Under the pieces are notes generated by a model that saw nothing but the letters and a program-made list of their open reading frames with translations, was not told where the DNA came from and ran no database searches. Shown here in pieces: positions 11,708 to 24,558 of a stretch of 64,000 bases of DNA (positions are counted from its first letter, which is position 1; each line of letters starts with the position of its first letter). A program made the translations under genes and the position numbers. The stretch comes from Pollenia angustigena (taxonomy: Eukaryota > Arthropoda > Insecta > Diptera > Polleniidae). The stretch spans positions 278,114,067 to 278,178,066 of the forward strand of contig OV884056.1 in the NCBI GenBank assembly GCA_930367215.1, given 5' to 3'.

Positions 11708-11819
11708 GGGGGTAATTTTGTTGTTCACTTCACCTTGCGTTGAGAAAATTTTCATATAAAATTTTTTGAAATTTTGAAAATTCTCAACGCAAGGTGAAGT
11801 GAACAACAAAATTACCCCC
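11708..11819. repeat. Perfect 39-bp-arm hairpin MITE, TTA flanks
   Basis: Arms 11708-11746 (gggggtaattttgttgttca...) and 11781-11819 are exactly complementary over 39 bases around a 34-base AT loop. They are flanked by tta at 11705-11707 and 11820-11822. At 112 bp it is among the smallest elements here. The perfect arms suggest a young insertion or frequent arm conversion. The TTA flank fits a Harbinger-type mechanism. Confidence 0.8.
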
Positions 11820-11822
11820 TTA

Positions 11823-13207
11823 ATTTCTTATTTTTATTTTAACATCTTTATTAATTCAATGTTGGAACTTTTTTTGTGTTTCTTTTTCTTAATTCAGGAA
11901 TTTCGCAAATATCTTGAAAATTGCAAAATTTTCCTGGGATACAAAATTGGCAGATCTGTAAGAGATCGTGGCTTACATTTGGTGCCACGGCAATAAAAAG
12001 CCTTATTACTTTTCAGGTCCTACTTTAGTTATCAAGCAGAAAACTGGTAGCCCATCGGCTTTAAATATAATTTATGACCTTTCAAATGTAATGATAAAGC
12101 TACAAATATAAACAAAACTAGAAAATTATTAAAAGAACAAAATTTATTTTATTAAAGAAAAGTATTTTAAATCAAAGAAGAAGACCAAATGATATTGATA
12201 TACAAAACAGGCTGAAATTTTTAAAAATGCTTGTAGTGAAGCAATTAAAAATTATTACTGAGGAGTAAAGAAGGACAAACCCACACACAACAGGACCCAA
12301 AAAAATGTTGGTGATACTTAAATGAAAATCTAGTAAGGAAGACTTAATCTCAAACTGATTTAAAAAATGTCCATTGTGAGCTGATATGTGATGATCAGGG
12401 AAACCATAAATATGAATTTAATGTTTTTCCTTGTGCGGCCAATGAAGGCAAAAACAATATATGTATCCATTTTAGAGCCTTTTATGAATTTTGGCATCGA
12501 TTTGTTAGTTCATATTTTTCAGCTTATTTTGCCGTTTGCAGTATTTTTGTGCATAATTTAGTTTAACGATCATCTTTGCAGTATTTTTTAAGTTTATAGC
12601 GCATATTTTGCCTTTTTAAGGCATGTTTTGATTTATGTTCATTTTTTTAGATGCCTACAAGAGGTTTCGCAGCAAATAAAAATATTTTTTTCAACATTCT
12701 AGTTTGCAAATGACGTTTCTGTGCTAAATATGTATCTGTTTACCAAACGTGTTGCTTCAATTACGCTATTTACGTTTAGTTATAACATAGAAATTTAGAC
12801 CAATCTTTTGGTTACCGATCGACTCAGAATAAATTTTTAATGTAATCTAAGGATTTCTATCCGTTCCTCTGGCTGATTGTCTATCCATGTTAACCTTGTG
12901 CGCAAAGTACCAGTTTTAATTAAGAGCATATTTCTGGTTTCCCTGGTGATGATGCTATTAAATTTCAATTCCGTTCGGATTCGAAGAAAACATAATTGTT
13001 TATTGATAGAAAGTGTATTTTCAGAGTATTATGGCCTTTTAGATACAGAAAACTGCCATTTCGATCATGAAAACCAAAATGGTTTCATTCTGAAAAGTTT
13101 TTTCGTCAACAAAAAAAATTTGCTTTTAAAAGGCCGGGTTAGGGCCTGGTTTTTGAATTTAATCACGGTTTTAAATTCTTGCTAATGGCCTAATTTGTAT
13201 AAAATAT
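11823..13207. other. Intergenic stretch, nothing firm
   Basis: No firm gene or element. 12866-12910 (ctgattgtctatccatgtta) resembles 58360-58390, pointing to an old shared repeat. The 102-codon frame at 12877-13185 starts inside that repeat and has no recognisable domain. Confidence 0.4.
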
Positions 13208-13330
13208 CATGTTTCGTCTCGGTTTTAGGCGTATTAATTTTTTTTTGGAGGGGTTTTTATTCATTGGACCAAGAGTAAATTATGGTCTGATCCTCAGCAA
13301 GCTCAGTAGTATGATTTCTATTCACAAAGA
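13208..13330 (-). repeat. INE-1-like relic fragment
   Basis: 'gtttcgtctcggttttaggc', then 'agtaaattatggtctgatcc', then a 'gtatgatttct' block follow the order of one 152-bp internal unit of the INE-like elements. Only about one unit survives. Confidence 0.45.
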
Positions 13331-13529
13331 TAAACGCTAATCAATTCCTTGGCCACAAGTTGTATAAAATCAGCTATCAGAACCTTTGCCCGAAAAAGAG
13401 TTCGAAATACGAAAACAGTGTTGTTTAGTAAATTTTTATTCAAATTAAAGTTTTATTTAAAAACAGTTTAAGTTTTTAGGTGCCACTCGATTAAAATTAT
13501 TTAAGCTTAAACCAAAACGCACAATTCTA

Positions 13530-14608
13530 CACTCATAAAGTATATTTTCAAAAATAAAAATTAGATATTAAATTTTACGGAATATGCTTTTTAATAAATA
13601 AAATATTTTAAAATTAATGTAAGATTAATTTATTTTAAATGAAATTTAAATGATCCGTTTTTAAAATGAATTTTAATGTTCGTTTGAATTTAACTACATT
13701 ATATCGGGTGATTTTTTAAGAGCTATAGGAAAATTAAAAAAAAAACACATAAAATTCAGAAAAATACATGAAATCTTTATTTGAATCGATTGCGGTCCAT
13801 ATAATTTTATGTTTGAAAATTATTTCATGCAAATGTTGACCGTGACTGCGCCTCAAATGGTCCATCCGCTTAGTCCAATTTTGGCGTACTCTTTCCAACA
13901 TTTCGGCCGGTATCTCATGAATAAATGCTTCAATGTTGTCTTCCAATGCGTCAATTGAAGCGGGCATGTGTGTATGGACATGGGCTTTAACATAGCCCCA
14001 CAAAAATTAGTATAAAGGCGTTAAATCGCACGATCTAGGCGGCCAATTTACCGGTCCCGAACGTGAAATAAAATGTTCACCGAACTCGCCTCTCAATAAG
14101 TCCATTGTTAAGCGTGCTGTGTGGCATGTGACACCGTCTTGTTGAAACCACATGTCATGCAAGTCAAGCTCTTGCATTTTGGGCAAAAACAAGTTGGATG
14201 TCATCTCACGTTGTTGAGTAAAAGACGCCCAATTGCTGCGAACGGCGACGAATCGATAATTGATGGTCATCATTAACACTGGCCGATACAGCTGCGATAT
14301 TTTCTTCACTTCGCACTCTACGTAAGCGTGTTGGTGGTTTAATGTCCAACAATGTAAATTTGGTGCGAAATTTAGTCACAATAGCCCGAATAGCCGTTTC
14401 AGTGGGTCGATTAAACCGACCATAAAATGGAAGAAGTGCGCGATGAACTTTCTTAAAAGAGCACGCATTTTGATAATAAAATTCAATAATTTGCAAGCAT
14501 TGTTCGTTTGTAAGACGATTCATGGTTAAATTAAAGACCAAACTAAAGATGTTTGACAGTGAAACAAAACACGAAACGTGCGTCAGCTGTTTCAACCAGT
14601 GTTGAGTG
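13530..14608. mobile_element. TA-class element, CACTC family copy 1
   Basis: Flanked by TA at 13528-13529 and 14609-14610. Left cactcataaagtatatttt, right ...ttgagtg. Shares 'aaatgatccgtttttaaaatg' and 'cgtttgaatttaactacat' with the copy at 21214-21597 (384 bp). The excess length here is a nested DD41D mariner (about 13702-14598). Non-coding. Confidence 0.7.
13702..14598 (-). pseudogene. DD41D mariner transposase, deleted
   Basis: Tc1/mariner (IS630) transposase relic. Left terminus tatcgggtgattttttaaga at about 13702; the right terminus is lost. The N-terminal part (start near 14523, helix-turn-helix region with EQCLQIIEFYYQNACS) is followed by an internal deletion near 14206-14250 that removes about 115 residues including the first catalytic Asp and shifts frame. 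The second motif WFQQDGVTCHT is present. In the third, PRSCDLTPLD, the last Asp is Tyr and the next codon is a stop at 14007. The C-terminal WGYVKAHVHTH...HEIIFKH follows in the same frame. Spacing from QQD to the expected Asp is 41 residues, the rosa-like DD41D group. Dead copy. Confidence 0.85.
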
Positions 14609-14933
14609 TAAATAAAACAAAATATTTTCAGAGAATTATCTATCTATTTCTTATTATTATAAACAGATCTATTAAAATTATGTGTGGAACAAAATATGGG
14701 CCAAACGCTCGCCACGGCTTCGGTGGCATACCACTACCGATGCACACAGCGTCCAAAGGCGGTGATTTCACGGATTGATTTAAAAAAAAACTTAGTACCG
14801 TAAAAACTAAAACTAACCTAAAAGTACTCGGTCAAAGTGCATTTCTACATAGCGGGGCCAAAAAATAATTGTCAAATATATAACGGTGCTTTTGTAGTGA
14901 CGCGTTGAAATTAAACATTGTAAAAAAAAGTAA

Positions 14934-16064
14934 AACAAGTATGAGAGCTATATTCGGCAGTGCCGAATCTTTGATACCCTCCACCGACACTTCGAATGTT
15001 TTAGGAGTAATATTTGTATGATGTCTATTTATTATTATAATATTTATAAAAACAGACATCTTCATTAAAATTGGTTGCAGCTTAGACCTATATTAAATTA
15101 TTGACCGACAATCAGAAAGTTTAATACTTTTTTTTTAACAATTTTAACAAGCTTGAGTAAAATATCATGATTCGTAACAGATTAAGCCGAACTAAAATGA
15201 TTTTCAGGAGGTCAATTTATATTGAAGCCATGGTAAGTTATGAAGCAATCATCCCAAATTCTGCAGAACGATTTCTGGTATTAAAAAACATAAATTTCAA
15301 TACAGCGATGCAATTAGTTTAAGCGTTTGCAATAAATTTCAGAAGGCTGCTAAAATGGAATCTAAGGAAAATTATGGACCGTATATCACAAAATTGCATA
15401 ACATTTTTTCTGGCCTTTTGAAGCTAAACTGGAAGAAAATTTACCGCGTATATAATTATTTTACCAGAGTGGGCTTTATATGAAGCCTATGGTAAATTAT
15501 GTACTGATCTTCACGAAATTTCACTGTATCATTACTAGCTCTATAAAACTGTGATGTACCAAATTTTGATATGATAGCGTTATTTTTTACGTTTTTAGGC
15601 GTACTAAGCTGTTTTCCGGGAGAAGGGCTTATATGGGGCCTAGGGTAAAAACGTGATTTCCAGTCGAATAAAACAAACTCTTGCAAAATCTTATATCATT
15701 CTGTGCATTATTCCACCATTTATGTTAGTTTTTGTAACAACATTAGCAATTTTTTTAGGTGGTGGTTCCACATTTTGATTCATAGCTCTGATAATACTGA
15801 ACCGATTTTGCTGGATTTCAATCCCAAACTGCTTAGGATAACTACAAGCAAGTTTTTCGAAAGTGAGCGTGTTTTCAACAGACGGGCAGACGGGCAGACG
15901 GACAGACGGACAGACAGACGGACATGTCTAAATCGACTTAGAATTACTCAAGGACCCAGAATATATATACTTTATGGGGTCTGAGATGAATAATAAAAAA
16001 GTTTCACACGGAATGACAAACTTAGTATACCCTCTTCACAACTAATTGTGGTGGAGGGTATAAA
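14934..16064 (-). mobile_element. INE-1-like element, complete
   Basis: Best uninterrupted copy of the dominant repeat. One end has a hairpin attcggc-agt-gccgaat (14952-14968). The other has a 9-bp plus 5-bp stem tataccctc...gagggtata (16026-16062), preceded by 'agaatatatatactttatgg' and a gacagacgg tract. That layout matches Drosophila INE-1/DINE-1 (HINE, non-autonomous Helentron relatives). Inside are two partial copies of the 152-bp unit (aaattatg-gaccgatcttcac type). No Rep/helicase or other protein. Orientation assumes TATACCC is 5'. Confidence 0.75.
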
Positions 16065-16789
16065 AATAGGCAAAAAAGCTGAAAACTTTTCGTAGTTAAA
16101 TGCAATTTACCGAAAGCAATTTTAATAAAAAGAAAAAAATATAACTATGCAACCATCAAGCTCAGGTATTTATTCAAATGTTTTGCTTAAATTTGTGAGA
16201 AAAATTATTAGTATGGAAAATGCAAAAAAAAATGCATTTTCTCAGTTTAAGTGGGCATAAAGTAATTAATTGTGCTCAGTTGAGCAGAGATTTTAACTTT
16301 GTTTTAGAGGTTGAACAAATCAGCGTTATTTTAGATTTAAAATTAAGCTGCTCAGCGGTGCGCCTTAGAAGTTATGTACGAATTAGTAGGAACACGCGTT
16401 GAGTTTACCAACAAAAAGCGCTTCCAAACTTCTGCTATCATTTTATTACTGTAACGTTTGTTAACATTGTTTTTATAAGAGAGGTGGAAATGTCGTGATT
16501 TGTTACACGTGAGTCATACTTAATGTTTAACAAAATGGAGTGCGTGAATTTAAATTTAATTCTCACGTGCGGAAGAATGTGTATTCACCCTCTTAAACAC
16601 AGAAAATGTAGTGTGCCTCACTATTGTAGTTATTTAGATATAAAAAAAAAATAATTTTTTGTATGGGAGTACCCGTATCCCCCCCTCCCCCTCTTACTCC
16701 ACAATAATTTGTTTTGAGGTATGTTTTGATAGTAACCCACATCAAATTTAGTGTACCTCACAATTGTAGCTGAGGAGATATCAATTAAT

Positions 16790-16932
16790 CCGCGAAAAAA
16801 GGGCGTTTGGCCCCAGTGTGCGATTGTGCATATTTTCAGTGACTCTGAGCCATAATTGAGGGTCAATGCCGTTAATTTGCGCAATACCTTATCCTTAAGC
16901 TCTTGAATTGTTCTTGGCTTATTGACTTATAC
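16790..16932 (-). pseudogene. Mariner transposase C-terminal relic
   Basis: Minus-strand translation gives VNKPRTIQELKDKV, typical of the C-terminal part of DD41D mariner transposases. A one-base frame change then leads to INGIDPQLWLRVTENMHNRT. A stop precedes VNKPRT. Truncated by the INE-like element starting at 16936. The sequence to its left (16400-16790) shows no further match. Confidence 0.6.
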
Positions 16933-16935
16933 TTT

Positions 16936-18381
16936 TTATAACCTCCACCACAATTAGTTTTGAAGAGGGTATTCTAAGTTTGTCATTCCGTGTGAAACTT
17001 TTTTTTATTCATCTCAGACCCCATAAAGTATATATATTTTGGGTCCTTGAGCAATTCTAAGTCGATTTAGCCATGTCCGTCTGTCTGTCCGTCTGTTAAA
17101 AACACGCTCACTTTCGAAAAACTCAAAACAATAAAAAAAACTTGGTGTCAAATTGCTTGTAGTTATCCTAAGCAGTTTGGGATTCAAATCCAGCAAAATC
17201 GGTTCAGTAGGATCAGAGCTGTAAATCAAATGTGGAACCACCACCTAAAAAAAATTGAAAATTTTGTTAAAAAAAACTAACCTAAATGGTGGAATAATGC
17301 ACAGAATGATATAAGATTTTGCAAAAATTCGATTTATTCGACTGGAAATCACGCTGAAAGCCCTACTCCCGAAAAACAGTATAGTACGCCTAAAACCCCA
17401 ACTAACAATGCTATCATAGCAATTTTGGCACGTCGCAGTTTAATAGGACTATAAATGACACTGTAAAGTTTCGTGCAGATCGGTCCATAATTTGCCCTAG
17501 GCCCCATATAAGCCCGGAAAACAGTTAAGTACGCCTAAAACCATAATTAATAATGCTATCATAATAAATTTTGGCTCGCCATAGATTCATAGGACTAGAA
17601 ATAACACTGAGAAATTTCGTGAAGATCGGTCTTTAATTTACCCTAGGCCCCATATAAACCCTACTCTAGGGAAACAGTTTAGTACGCCTAAAACCGTAAT
17701 TAACAATGCTATCATAATAGAAATTGGTACGTCACAGTTTTATAGGACTAGAAATAGCACTGTGAAATTAAGTGAAGATCGGTGTTTAATTTACCCTAGG
17801 ACCCATATAAAGCCCACTCTGGTAAAACAATTAAATACGCCTAAAACCGTAGCAGATATATGTAGATATTCCAGCTTAGCTTCATATGACCAGAAAAAAT
17901 GTTATGCAATTTTGTGATATACGGCCCATAATTTACCTTATATCACATTTTAGCAGCCTTATGAAATTCACTGCAAACGCTAAAACTAATTGCACCGCTG
18001 TATTGAAATTTATGTTTTTTAATACCAGAAATCACTCCGCAGAATTTTGGGATGATTGGTTCATAACTTACCAAGGCTCCAATATAAATTCCCCTCCTAA
18101 AAATCATTTAAGTTCGGTTTAAACTGTTACGAATCATGATATTTTACTCAAGCTAGTTAAAATTGCTAAAAAAAAAAGCATTTAACTTTCTGATTGTCGG
18201 TCAATAATTTAATATAGGTCTAAACTGCAACCAATTTTAATGAAGATGTCTGTTTTTATAAAGATTATAATAATAATAAAAAGACATCATACAGATATGA
18301 CTCCTAAAACATTCGAACTGTCTGGAACTGGTGGAGGGTGTCAAAGATTCGGCACAGCCGAATATAGCACTCTAGCCTGTT
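16936..18381 (+). mobile_element. INE-1-like element with tandem array
   Basis: Runs from the imperfect TATACCC-type hairpin (16936) through 'ccataaagtatatatatttt' and 'gtccgtctgtctgtccgtct' to the attcggc-type hairpin near 18350-18367. 17362-17850 holds successive copies of a unit with the landmark 'gtacgcctaaaacc' at 17384, 17529 and 17692, and a diverged one at 17835, i.e. about 145-163 bp apart. No protein coded; frames crossing it are repeat shadows. Confidence 0.75.
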
Positions 18382-18439
18382 CTTTTGAATATCCCCAAAC
18401 AAAGAAGTCCAACGGTGTTAAAACACATTCATGTTTACT

Positions 18440-18690
18440 GCTTGGCCGACCTCATTTTTGAAGAAGTACGGCCCGAAAACGCCGAAAGCCCAGCACGAAC
18501 TTGGCAAGCATGCGCAGGTGTTTTCACATTTCAAACAGACCCAGTTTGCTGAAAATTTTCTCACGATTCTTCTGACTGTGGACACATTCGATCGAATATG
18601 CTGACCAAAAAATCACATTTTCATAAAAGGCTTCAACAATCTTAACGCGCTGCTCAATTGTGTACCTCGCCAAGGTTAAATTTGTCAAAT
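18440..18690 (-). pseudogene. DD41D mariner relic, N-term plus core scrap
   Basis: Reading the minus strand, RYTIEQRVKIVEAFYEN (the usual N-terminus of this transposase group) lies near 18620-18670. Scrambled sequence and a scrap resembling FGPYFFKN-VGQAV near 18440-18490 follow. Stops and a large internal deletion are evident. Same group as the relics at 62560-62901 and 63577-64000. Confidence 0.6.
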
Positions 18691-20008
18691 AGCTAAACAA
18701 ACATATGTCAAATTAAGTGGGGAAAAAAGTTTGACGTTTAGGTTTGACTCACAATTTACATCGTACATTATGGTTGGACCACCCTTTATTATAAAAAAGC
18801 TGTTTAACCAAAATAAACAACCTTGATAAGTGTATTTATTTACAAAAGAAACAGCTGATTTGTGTTTAGTTTTCCTGTGGATTTTGTATTTTTTTAATTT
18901 TGAGGCTACCTTGTCAAGTAAATACACAATGGAAACTTAAATAGACTTTAAAAAGAAACGTAGGCTATTTAAGTATCTTTTAAAAAAGCATTGGAAAACT
19001 CAATTTCGTATTTAAATAAAACTTAAAGATAAATATTAAACGAAGTCAAAAATTGGCCCTTGATTTTTTTACTTTTTTTTAACTGTACCCCGAAAACATT
19101 TTCAAACTTATAAACTGACTGGCAATTAAACAATATGTTTTTGACGTTTTAATTAAAACCTTTCTAAAGAAAACACACGCACTTCAACAACATGAAAAAT
19201 CTTTAGAATTTTTCGGTAGGCCATCTTCAAAATTATTCATCAAAATTTATTATAAATTTAATTAAATTAAATTGAATAAAAACAAACAAAACTTATTCAT
19301 TTATTCAATCCCAATATTAGCATTTAAAATATATTGCATTTAAGTTTCAACAAAATATTCAATTTAGAAAAAGAACGGATTTGTAAGTCAAGAATTGATT
19401 TGTACATAGTAAACACAAAACGTTTGTATGTTTATTAACACTTTGACACACACAGTCTCACACGTTCACATTGAAAAAAGGACCCTTATCACAAAGAAAC
19501 ACACAAATCAATATTTCTGTTAATATTTAATATTACAAATTTTACCTTGAAACCAAAAAAAAATTATAAAAAAAAAATATGTGTTGCAAAATTTATGTTT
19601 TATATATTATTTATTTTTTTTTTCGAAATAATAAAATAAAATTCATTGCTTTTAAGGACTTTATAAAACTAAATGAAGTGCCAATCAAATTTCATATTTA
19701 TTATTTTATGTAAATAAAAAAGATTTTTAAAAAATATTAGATAATAAAAACAACACGCACTAAATGTTATCTGTCAATGCAATAAAAAAAATTTTGAAAA
19801 GCTGGCGCCAATATGAAAATGGTCAATTATTGCTAAAAGGTAGCAATTGATATGAAATGTGAAGGAGGGAAAAAAGTTATTTTGTCTACTCACTCAATAT
19901 TTTGAAGCAGTAGACCATGAGCCAGCCAGCTAATGATTTTTACCGTCCAAAAACATGTACCTGTATTGCACGAACGTTAAAAAATGCCTCGCTGACGAAT
20001 TTTTTTTT
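18691..20008. other. AT-rich stretch, nothing recognised
   Basis: No gene or bounded element. An imperfect palindrome 'caattattgctaaaaggtag...' sits near 19830-19855. 19985-20010 is a T-run abutting the next INE-like element. Confidence 0.4.
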
Positions 20009-21213
20009 TTTATACCCTCCCCCAACAATCAGTTGTGAAGATGGTATACTTAGTTTGTCATTCCGTATGAAACTTTTTTATTATTCATCTTAGATCCCAT
20101 AAAGTATATATATTCTGGATCCTTGATTATTCTAAGTCGATTTAGCCATGTCCGTCTGTCTGTCCCTCTGTTGAAAACACGCTCACTTTCGAAAAACTCA
20201 CAAGAAATGAAAAAACTTGGTGTCAAATTGCTTGTAGTTATCCTAAGCAGTTTGGGAATGAAATCCAGCAAAATCGGTTCGGTAGGATCAGAGCTGTGAA
20301 TCAAAATGTGGAACCACCACCTTAAAAAAATTTTTAATTTTGTTACAAAAAGTAACATAAATGGTGAAAAAATGCACGAAATGATATAAGATTTTACAAA
20401 AATTCGTTTCATTCGACTGGAAATCACCCTGTTCGCGAAGATCCGTCAATAATTTACCCTAGACCCATATAAGCCCTACTCCCGGAAAACAGTATAGTAC
20501 GCCTAAAACCCAAACTAATAATGCTATAATTAATAATTGGCACGTCACAGTTTTATAGGACTACAAACAAGACTGTAAAATATCGTGAAAATCGGTCCAT
20601 AATTTAACCTAGGCCCCATATAAACCCTACTACCGGAAAACAGTTTAGTGCGCCTAAAATCATAATTGATAATGCTAATATAATTAATAATTGGTACATC
20701 ACAGTTGTATAGGACTAGATATAAGACTATAAAATTTTGTGATGATCCATTATTTGCCATAGGCCCCATATAAACCCAACTCCCGGAAAACAGTTTAGTA
20801 CGCCTAAAACCGTAAAAAATAATGCTAACAGAATAAAATTTAATATTTCACAGTTTTATATTACTAAAAATCACACTAATAAATTTTGTGATATACGGTC
20901 CACAATTTACCTTAGATCCCATTTTAGCAGCCTTCTAAAATTCACTGCAAACTCTAAAAGTAATTGCATCGCTGTATTGAAATTTATGTTTTTTAATACC
21001 AGAAATCACTCTGCAGAATTTTAGGATGATTGGTTCATAACTTACCATGGCTCTAACATAAATTGCCCTCCTGAATATAATTTCAGTTCGGCCTTAACTG
21101 TTACGAATACTAATATTTTACTCAAGCTAGTAAAAAAGAGTAATAAAACTTTTTGATTGTTAGTCAATTATTTAATATATGTCTAAACCGCAACCAATTT
21201 TAATGCAGTAGTG

Positions 21214-21597
21214 CACTCATAAAATTATTACAGTAACTGATTGTAGGTTATTAAATTCGTTTTCGGTACTGTTAAAATTGAATAAAAATATAGTTATTTT
21301 ACGAATAAATTTATTTTTCAACATTTATGTTTGTTATTAAAAAAACAAACTACCAAAAAATAATGTTTTCCGTATTTTTTTTTGTTAATTTGTTTGATTT
21401 TTATCGGTTAAAATATATTTTTTAAAAGTAAAAACTATTCAATTTTAACGAATATGATGTTCAATAAATAAAAAACTTAGAAATTACTGAAAAAATCATT
21501 TGTTTTAAATGAAATGTAAATGATCCGTTTTTTAAATGAATTTTAATTTGTTTCAAATGAATTTTCGTTTGAATTTAACTACATAATATTTTGAGTG
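21214..21597. mobile_element. TA-class element, CACTC family copy 2
   Basis: cactcataaaattattacag ... complement cactcaaaatattatgta, flanked by TG at 21212-21213 and 21598-21599. It sits inside the terminal repeat of the 21209-23415 element, whose tip continues on both sides. Matches 13530-14608 along 'aaatgatccgttttttaaat'. Confidence 0.75.
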
Positions 21598-22312
21598 TGC
21601 GATTCACTATGCTTTTTAAACCAAAATTGTTTCGTTTAAAAATGTTAACCACAAAATTAACCATTTTGCTATTCACTAATACCCTTTGTACACTTGCATG
21701 CATTTCGCAGGAACGCATGGAAGATGTTGAAAATGTGAAATACGCGTTCACACTTGAAACATCTACTACTATCAATAAAAAATGTCACCATTTCTGAAAA
21801 AAAAACTTTTATTTCTTTTAAATACTTTTTTTCTACAATAGTGTCAACATTTAAAAAGATAACACCAAAATGTATTTCTAATTCATTTTGTTTCATAAGT
21901 TCAGCAAAATAAGGCTTGCAAAAAAAGAAAAACTTGAGAAATGGTAACGCTGCTTTCAAAGCAACTTCATTTTGTCAGTGATGCCACAATAATAACAGAA
22001 TTTATTGCCACTTTTCTAGTGATGACACTTTAAGAATCGAAAAATGTAAAAGGGAACAAAATGAGAGAGTAACATTCTGTAAAGATGTTGAAAAATGTTG
22101 ATTTTTAGCCCTATGTATTTCTTATGGGAAAATTCCAACATCTTCGCAAATTGATGTTAAATGTTAAATGTTGACAAGTGTGAAAAGGCTATAACACTTT
22201 TAACGACATCTACTGCATCATGCAACATGGTGTTTAAAGCCAGCTGTTATTTTTAACAAAAAAAATTGTGGTTTATTACCACCAACATTTTTGGTGTGGT
22301 TAAATATGCTTA

Positions 22313-22915
22313 AGCCCTTATGATACTACATTTTTATTCATTAATTGATATAGAATTGATAGAAAGAAACAGTAAATGCTAGAAAGCGCAAACTATAAAA
22401 AATGTAAACAAAGTTTCTTAGTTTTTTTTCTCTTGTTATGGTTTTGTTTTAGGAATGGCGTAGAGAATTTTTAAAATTGTACCAACAACCTTTAAAAATT
22501 GTACTTTTATACCCTAATTATACTAAAAGATTTTTTTTTAGTTGAAATTAATTTTATTTGTGTTCTTAAAAAACACCACAAAAAGGTATTATAAATCTTA
22601 GTATAAAAAGTATCAACAAAAAAGTACAATTAAAACAACTTACCATCCCTGTTCTGTTAATTTTATTAAATGTTGCCAACTTTTTGTTTATGAGAAACCT
22701 TAAAACAAAAAGCGGTTAATCGCTGAATTTGCCCATAAACCGCTGATTCAGCAACACTTTTAACATTTCAAGCTTGAAATGTCAATTTTAAGTTGAACAA
22801 TGTTACATTTTTTTTGACATAACCCTTCGCACTTGGTTAATTTTTCTATTACTTTATATTTGCACTGTTCACCAAAACTTGAACAATGCATTAAAAATGA
22901 AGTGTCATAAGGGCT
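22313..22915. mobile_element. MITE with TTA TSD (AGCCCTTATGA ends)
   Basis: 603 bp. Left agcccttatgatactacatt, right complement agcccttatgacacttcatt. TTA at 22310-22312 and 22916-22918. Target and tip fit PIF/Harbinger MITEs. The interior is AT-rich with no coding frame. Confidence 0.75.
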
Positions 22916-24558
22916 TTAGAAAAGTGTTTATTCATCGTTGTACCTATATAGTCGATAAATAATATGGCTTTGAGATATTTAGCCTTCAATTTATCCACTT
23001 CTTGTCACACACCAATTTTCAATGGAGCTTCATACATATTTATTTATCCTTAAGCCAACCATTTGACTTAAATAAACTTTTAAAATTAAAAAATTAATTT
23101 AATTAAAAATTAATTAAAAAAATAACAAAATAATAAAAATTAGTAATGTTTCACGGACTTTGCACAAAATCATTTAAAATCTATAAGCTAAAAGGTTTTT
23201 GTGTTGTTTTTTTTATTTTTCCTTGTTATTTTATCCTATTTATCCTAACTCTTGGCAGAGTTGCCACGATATATCAATTTGAATAGAGAGAAATATAAAA
23301 CTGTTTACCGTGGTTATAAATAAGTTAGTCAATCACATAGTGGTTTGTGCAAACATCAAAATGTGTGGTTAAAGTTGACACTTTTTAAAGTGTTAAAAGT
23401 TAGTGAATTGCACTACAGATGTCTGTTTTTATAAAGATAATAATAATAAATACTAGAGTTGTCAACCGATTAAGAATAATGCGATTAATCGATCAAACAA
23501 AAACAAACTCTTGTTCGAATAATTTTAAAATGGCGATTTTCGAATAGCGAATAAATCGATTAAATTAAGTCGATTAATCGAACAATTTTTTTTTGTTAAA
23601 AATTAAATTAATAATAAAAGGCTTTTAAGAAATAAGAGCTAAGAATTTGATTAATTCTCATACGTTTTTAGCGATTTTATACAAAATGTGGGATAGGTAA
23701 AAAATATTGTAGCTAAAGCCCTAATTGTAATTAATCTCAATGTTCAGTTAGCAAAAACCTTGTTGGGTATTCATAGTATTTCAAAAATGTATTTTATGTT
23801 CTTATTTAACAAATCTTTGACAAACAATTGTAACAGCTGTTTTATTTTTAAATTTAACATTAACAAAAACAAAAAGCTAAAAAATAAAGAATTGATTTAT
23901 AGAAATCATATCATGAAAGTAGAAAATATTGGTATTATGTATGTTATAATTTAAATTATATATATCTTTGCCATTTGCGTAAAGCTATGTTCACACTTGG
24001 TTTTTGACATGTTTAAACAAAATGTTGATTAAGTTAATCAGAGCCGTTAACATAGGCTTGCCAGATATGAAATCCATAAAAACAGTACATCGAAATGCAC
24101 TGAAGATATTTTTAATATTAGGTATTTAATATACTTAAGCACTGAAATCTTTCAATTATTCAGCTGTTTCAAATTAAATGTTTAAAACAAAAAAGCTTTG
24201 TTCGTTTTAATTTTGTATAGTACAGTATTTATCGGATATAAGAAACTTAAAAATCCAGTAAAAAGTTTCTTATACGCGTTTCTATCTTATATACAATTAT
24301 TTTATATAAGAAACTTATTTCTTATATAAGTAGCTATGGCCATAAGACCTTCATATTCATATAAAAAAAAACGCGGACAAAAATTTTAAAGTTTTTTCTA
24401 TATGGACTTTGACGTTTGGTATGACAAAAAATTGCCAGGTGAAGACCCCATGTTAAAGTTTCTTACTTTTAAATAATTATTGTCTATGTCTTTTGGTTTT
24501 TTTCACTATTTTAGATAACGTTGAAAGTCCAATATTATATTTGCTCATCTAAAACTAA

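Larger units (their letters stand above)
21209..23415. mobile_element. TIR element with CAG TSD (TAGTGC ends)
   Basis: The left terminus tagtg|tgcgattcacta is split by a nested 384-bp element. The right terminus complement is tagtgcaattcactaac. CAG is duplicated at 21206-21208 and 23416-23418. The uninterrupted host order is known from another INE-like copy (18230-18260), which confirms the borders. It contains two further nested MITEs and no transposase. Superfamily unassigned; a 3-bp CAG TSD is also seen for the MITE at 53862-54092. Confidence 0.7.

Noticed and set aside
11940..11995. tRNA-like fold near 'agatctgtaagagatcgtgg'
   Set aside because: Stems do not assemble into a cloverleaf and there is no B box.
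12877..13185. 102-codon plus frame
   Set aside because: Starts inside an old dispersed repeat (also at 58.36 kb); no domain or splice context.
14698..14778. GC-richer block after the mariner relic
   Set aside because: Looks coding-like by composition but the frame is short and closed and shows no domain or splice partner.
17362..17850. Regularly spaced repeats suggestive of a CRISPR-like array
   Set aside because: Units are contiguous about 150-bp tandem repeats with no short repeat/spacer structure, in a eukaryotic transposon.
20050..20427. 125-codon minus frame with similar frames in other INE-like copies
   Set aside because: Similarity between copies is explained by the non-coding INE-like repeat; frames are broken differently in each copy and contain no Rep or helicase motif.
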